NCBI GenBank assembly: GCA_039193195.1
Contig: JBCCWS010000055.1
Coordinates: 1-34,844 of the forward strand
DNA length: 34,844 nucleotides
Source of the DNA: Pseudomonadota bacterium
GTDB taxonomy: Bacteria; Pseudomonadota; Gammaproteobacteria; Steroidobacterales; JBCBZW01
Direction of reading: 5' to 3'
Shown piece after piece: positions 33,693 through 34,844 of this stretch. Position numbers and translations under genes: made by a program. The notes under the pieces were generated by a model. It ran no database searches. It was given only the letters and a program-made list of their open reading frames with translations, and was not told the origin of the DNA. Position 1 is the first letter of the stretch; the number at the start of each line of letters is the position of its first letter.

Positions 33693-34160
33693 GTGAACAA
33701 TCCAGCCCTGATAATCGTTGCGATGGCGCTCGGCATCGCGATCACGGCACGGCCATTTGCCGCGGAAATAGTCGACTATCGCGAGATCATCCGGGACGCA
33801 CCAGTCGCGGCCATCTCTGACGTTCAGGCCGAGGAGTATGGCGTGCCCGCCTCCGCCCGGTGGAGGCGTTTGGTGAATGTCGACATCGAGCTCTTCCTCG
33901 ATGAGCCTGACGGCGTTCAGCGGCTCTTCTCCCCGCTGCCCGACCTTACGTATTTCTTGCGCCACCGGGGGCACGAGGATTACGGGCCAGCCACTGCCTG
34001 GAACGGAGAGATGGTGGACGCTAGCGGCGCCACGGTCGGATACATTTCCGTCATCGCTTCGAGCGAGGGTTATCTGCGACTTCAGGCGAACGATGTTGAG
34101 CGCACGTTCATGGTGGTCTCGATCCCGGACCGGGCCATTCAGGTGCTGTACGAACGCTAG
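33693..34160 (+). CDS. Small exported protein of unknown function
   Basis: A 155-residue product from the GTG at 33693, chosen because GGGGGAGG lies 6 nt upstream; a longer frame from 33630 lacks this. The N-terminus is a signal peptide (NPALIIVAMALGIAITA, likely cleaved near RPFAAE). The mature part is mixed alpha/beta. The pattern AWNGEMVDASGATVGYISVI followed by a beta-rich end loosely recalls propeptide-like domains ahead of secreted metalloproteases, but no protease follows, so this is only a suggestion. No close family is recognised. Confidence 0.65.
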   Translation: MNNPALIIVAMALGIAITARPFAAEIVDYREIIRDAPVAAISDVQAEEYGVPASARWRRLVNVDIELFLDEPDGVQRLFSPLPDLTYFLRHRGHEDYGPATAWNGEMVDASGATVGYISVIASSEGYLRLQANDVERTFMVVSIPDRAIQVLYER

Positions 34161-34239
34161 AATCTGGTGATCAGCAGTGCACCCGTCACCCTAGGCTTGC
34201 CGGTGCTTCTGTCACACACACTGCATGGAGCCATAAACC

Positions 34240-34548
34240 ATGATCACCTGCTACCTCCGCTACACCATCGCCCCCTCTAGGCTCGCCGAGTTCGAACACT
34301 ACGCCCGCCTCTGGATGCCCCTCGTCGAACGCTTCGGTGGCACCCACCACGGCTACTTCCTCCCTAAGGAAAGTGCCAATGACCTGGCCGTCGCGATGTT
34401 CACCTTCCCCTCTCTGGCCGCCTACGAGGACTACCGAACAACGTCCGAGTCCGATCCCGAGTGCCAGGCCGCCTTCAAGTACGCCGAGGAGACTGGCTGC
34501 ATCATCCGCTACGACCGCCAGTTCCTGCGCCCCGTCTTCGGCACCTAG
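34240..34548 (+). CDS. NIPSNAP-family protein
   Basis: A 102-residue dimeric alpha-beta-barrel-type protein. The pattern MITCYLRYTIAPSRLAEFEHYARLWMPLVERFGGTHHGYF is the usual start of bacterial NIPSNAP proteins (the first 20 residues alone are diagnostic), followed by FTFPSLAAYEDYR and the C-terminal FLRP segment. A GGAG site lies 9 nt before the ATG. The biochemical role of bacterial members is not established, and the neighbours give no clue. The following 34549-34756 holds no recognisable gene. Confidence 0.85.
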   Translation: MITCYLRYTIAPSRLAEFEHYARLWMPLVERFGGTHHGYFLPKESANDLAVAMFTFPSLAAYEDYRTTSESDPECQAAFKYAEETGCIIRYDRQFLRPVFGT

Positions 34549-34756
34549 GCGCACTCACGTCCGAGCGCTTTCCGTGGAGGACACCTGATCACTACCGCCG
34601 AAGCGCCCCCCGTCCCCCGCTCCAATCTCGGATAGCGGCCCGATTTACGGCCCTAGTCACTGAGCCGAACGTTCGGTACTACCGCTGGCGGCAGACCGGC
34701 GCGCTGTAAGCGCTTCATTTGGGGCGTACTTCCCCTCGTAGCCTAACGGCCTCAGC

Positions 34757-34782
34757 CTCCTGGCACACCCCACCGCCAGGAG
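34757..34782 (+). promoter_or_regulatory. Hairpin that would sequester a ribosome-binding site
   Basis: An 8-bp perfect stem (CTCCTGGC 34757-34764 with GCCAGGAG 34775-34782) has a 10-nt loop. Its 3' arm contains AGGAG, the ribosome-binding site 8 nt before the ATG at 34791. Folding would hide the site, so translation might respond to ribosome drafting, temperature or a binding factor. It could also be an upstream terminator arm. Confidence 0.4.
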
Positions 34783-34790
34783 CCACGAAG

Positions 34791-34844
34791 ATGCCAAGAC
34801 GTAAGTCACCCAGCCCGAGCACCACTGCCGAGCGAGAACGCTAC
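34791..34844 (+). CDS. Start of a gene cut by the window end
   Basis: Eighteen codons are visible (MPRRKSPSPSTTAERERY) after a good AGGAG ribosome-binding site at 8 nt spacing. The basic, Ser/Pro-rich N-terminus looks cytoplasmic and nucleic-acid-binding-like, but too little is present to name it. Confidence 0.55.
   Translation, partial: MPRRKSPSPSTTAERERY

Overview
The window is GC-rich DNA from a bacterium that is probably a gammaproteobacterium with a large, signalling-rich genome. The evidence is an OmpR-type two-component pair, two ECF-like sigma/Ser-Thr kinase pairs, secreted PPC and thrombospondin/dockerin-like proteins, a NIPSNAP protein and IS91-type remnants. No rRNA, tRNA or CRISPR array was seen, and no taxonomic marker is present, so the assignment is tentative.

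Layout. 0.1-5.1 kb: a two-component system (minus strand), divergent from a secreted subtilase, then a truncated FG-GAP gene and a small membrane ORF. 5.1-11.0 kb: a sigma factor translationally coupled to a receptor-like Ser/Thr kinase with TPR-like repeats, a divergent secreted PPC-repeat protein, and a frameshifted transglutaminase-like/TPR lipoprotein gene. 11.2-27.8 kb: an accessory island, all on the minus strand, with IS91-family transposase remnants at both ends. 28.0-33.4 kb: a second sigma/kinase pair downstream of a large secreted protein with calcium-binding-type repeats. 33.4-34.8 kb: small genes and the start of a gene that runs off the window.

The centre of interest is a diversity-generating retroelement (DGR). 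It has a DGR-type reverse transcriptase (IGALTSQ and YMDD motifs), an HRDC-type accessory protein, one 135-nt template repeat (TR, 12420-12554) and three 135-nt variable repeats (VR, 11430-11564, 14363-14497, 15458-15592). Aligned by eye without gaps, the three VRs carry 42 internal substitutions relative to the TR. All 42 fall on adenines of the TR coding strand. One further difference, shared by all VRs, lies at the 3' edge where IMH and IMH* would be distinguished. Each VR encodes the C-terminal end of an FGE/SUMF1-like (C-type-lectin fold) domain. Two VRs sit in the same 1240-residue protein, which carries two FGE-like domains in tandem behind a vWA-like N-terminal region. The third is in a separate 263-residue FGE-like protein.

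The twin-VR gene is the last of three overlapping genes: a SEFIR/degenerate-trypsin protein, a MoxR-type AAA+ ATPase, and the vWA-FGE-FGE protein. This looks like a MoxR/vWA ternary conflict or signalling system whose recognition surface is hypermutated by the DGR. Just upstream are a TIR-transmembrane-DUF4384-like protein and a secreted WD40/caspase-like protease with an intact His-Cys dyad, which could be further effectors. My working model is a defence or self/non-self recognition system: two hypervariable lectin-fold modules sense a ligand, the MoxR ATPase with vWA transmits the signal, and the SEFIR protein (perhaps also TIR and caspase) executes the response. The DGR chemistry is read directly from the sequence; the immune role is inference.
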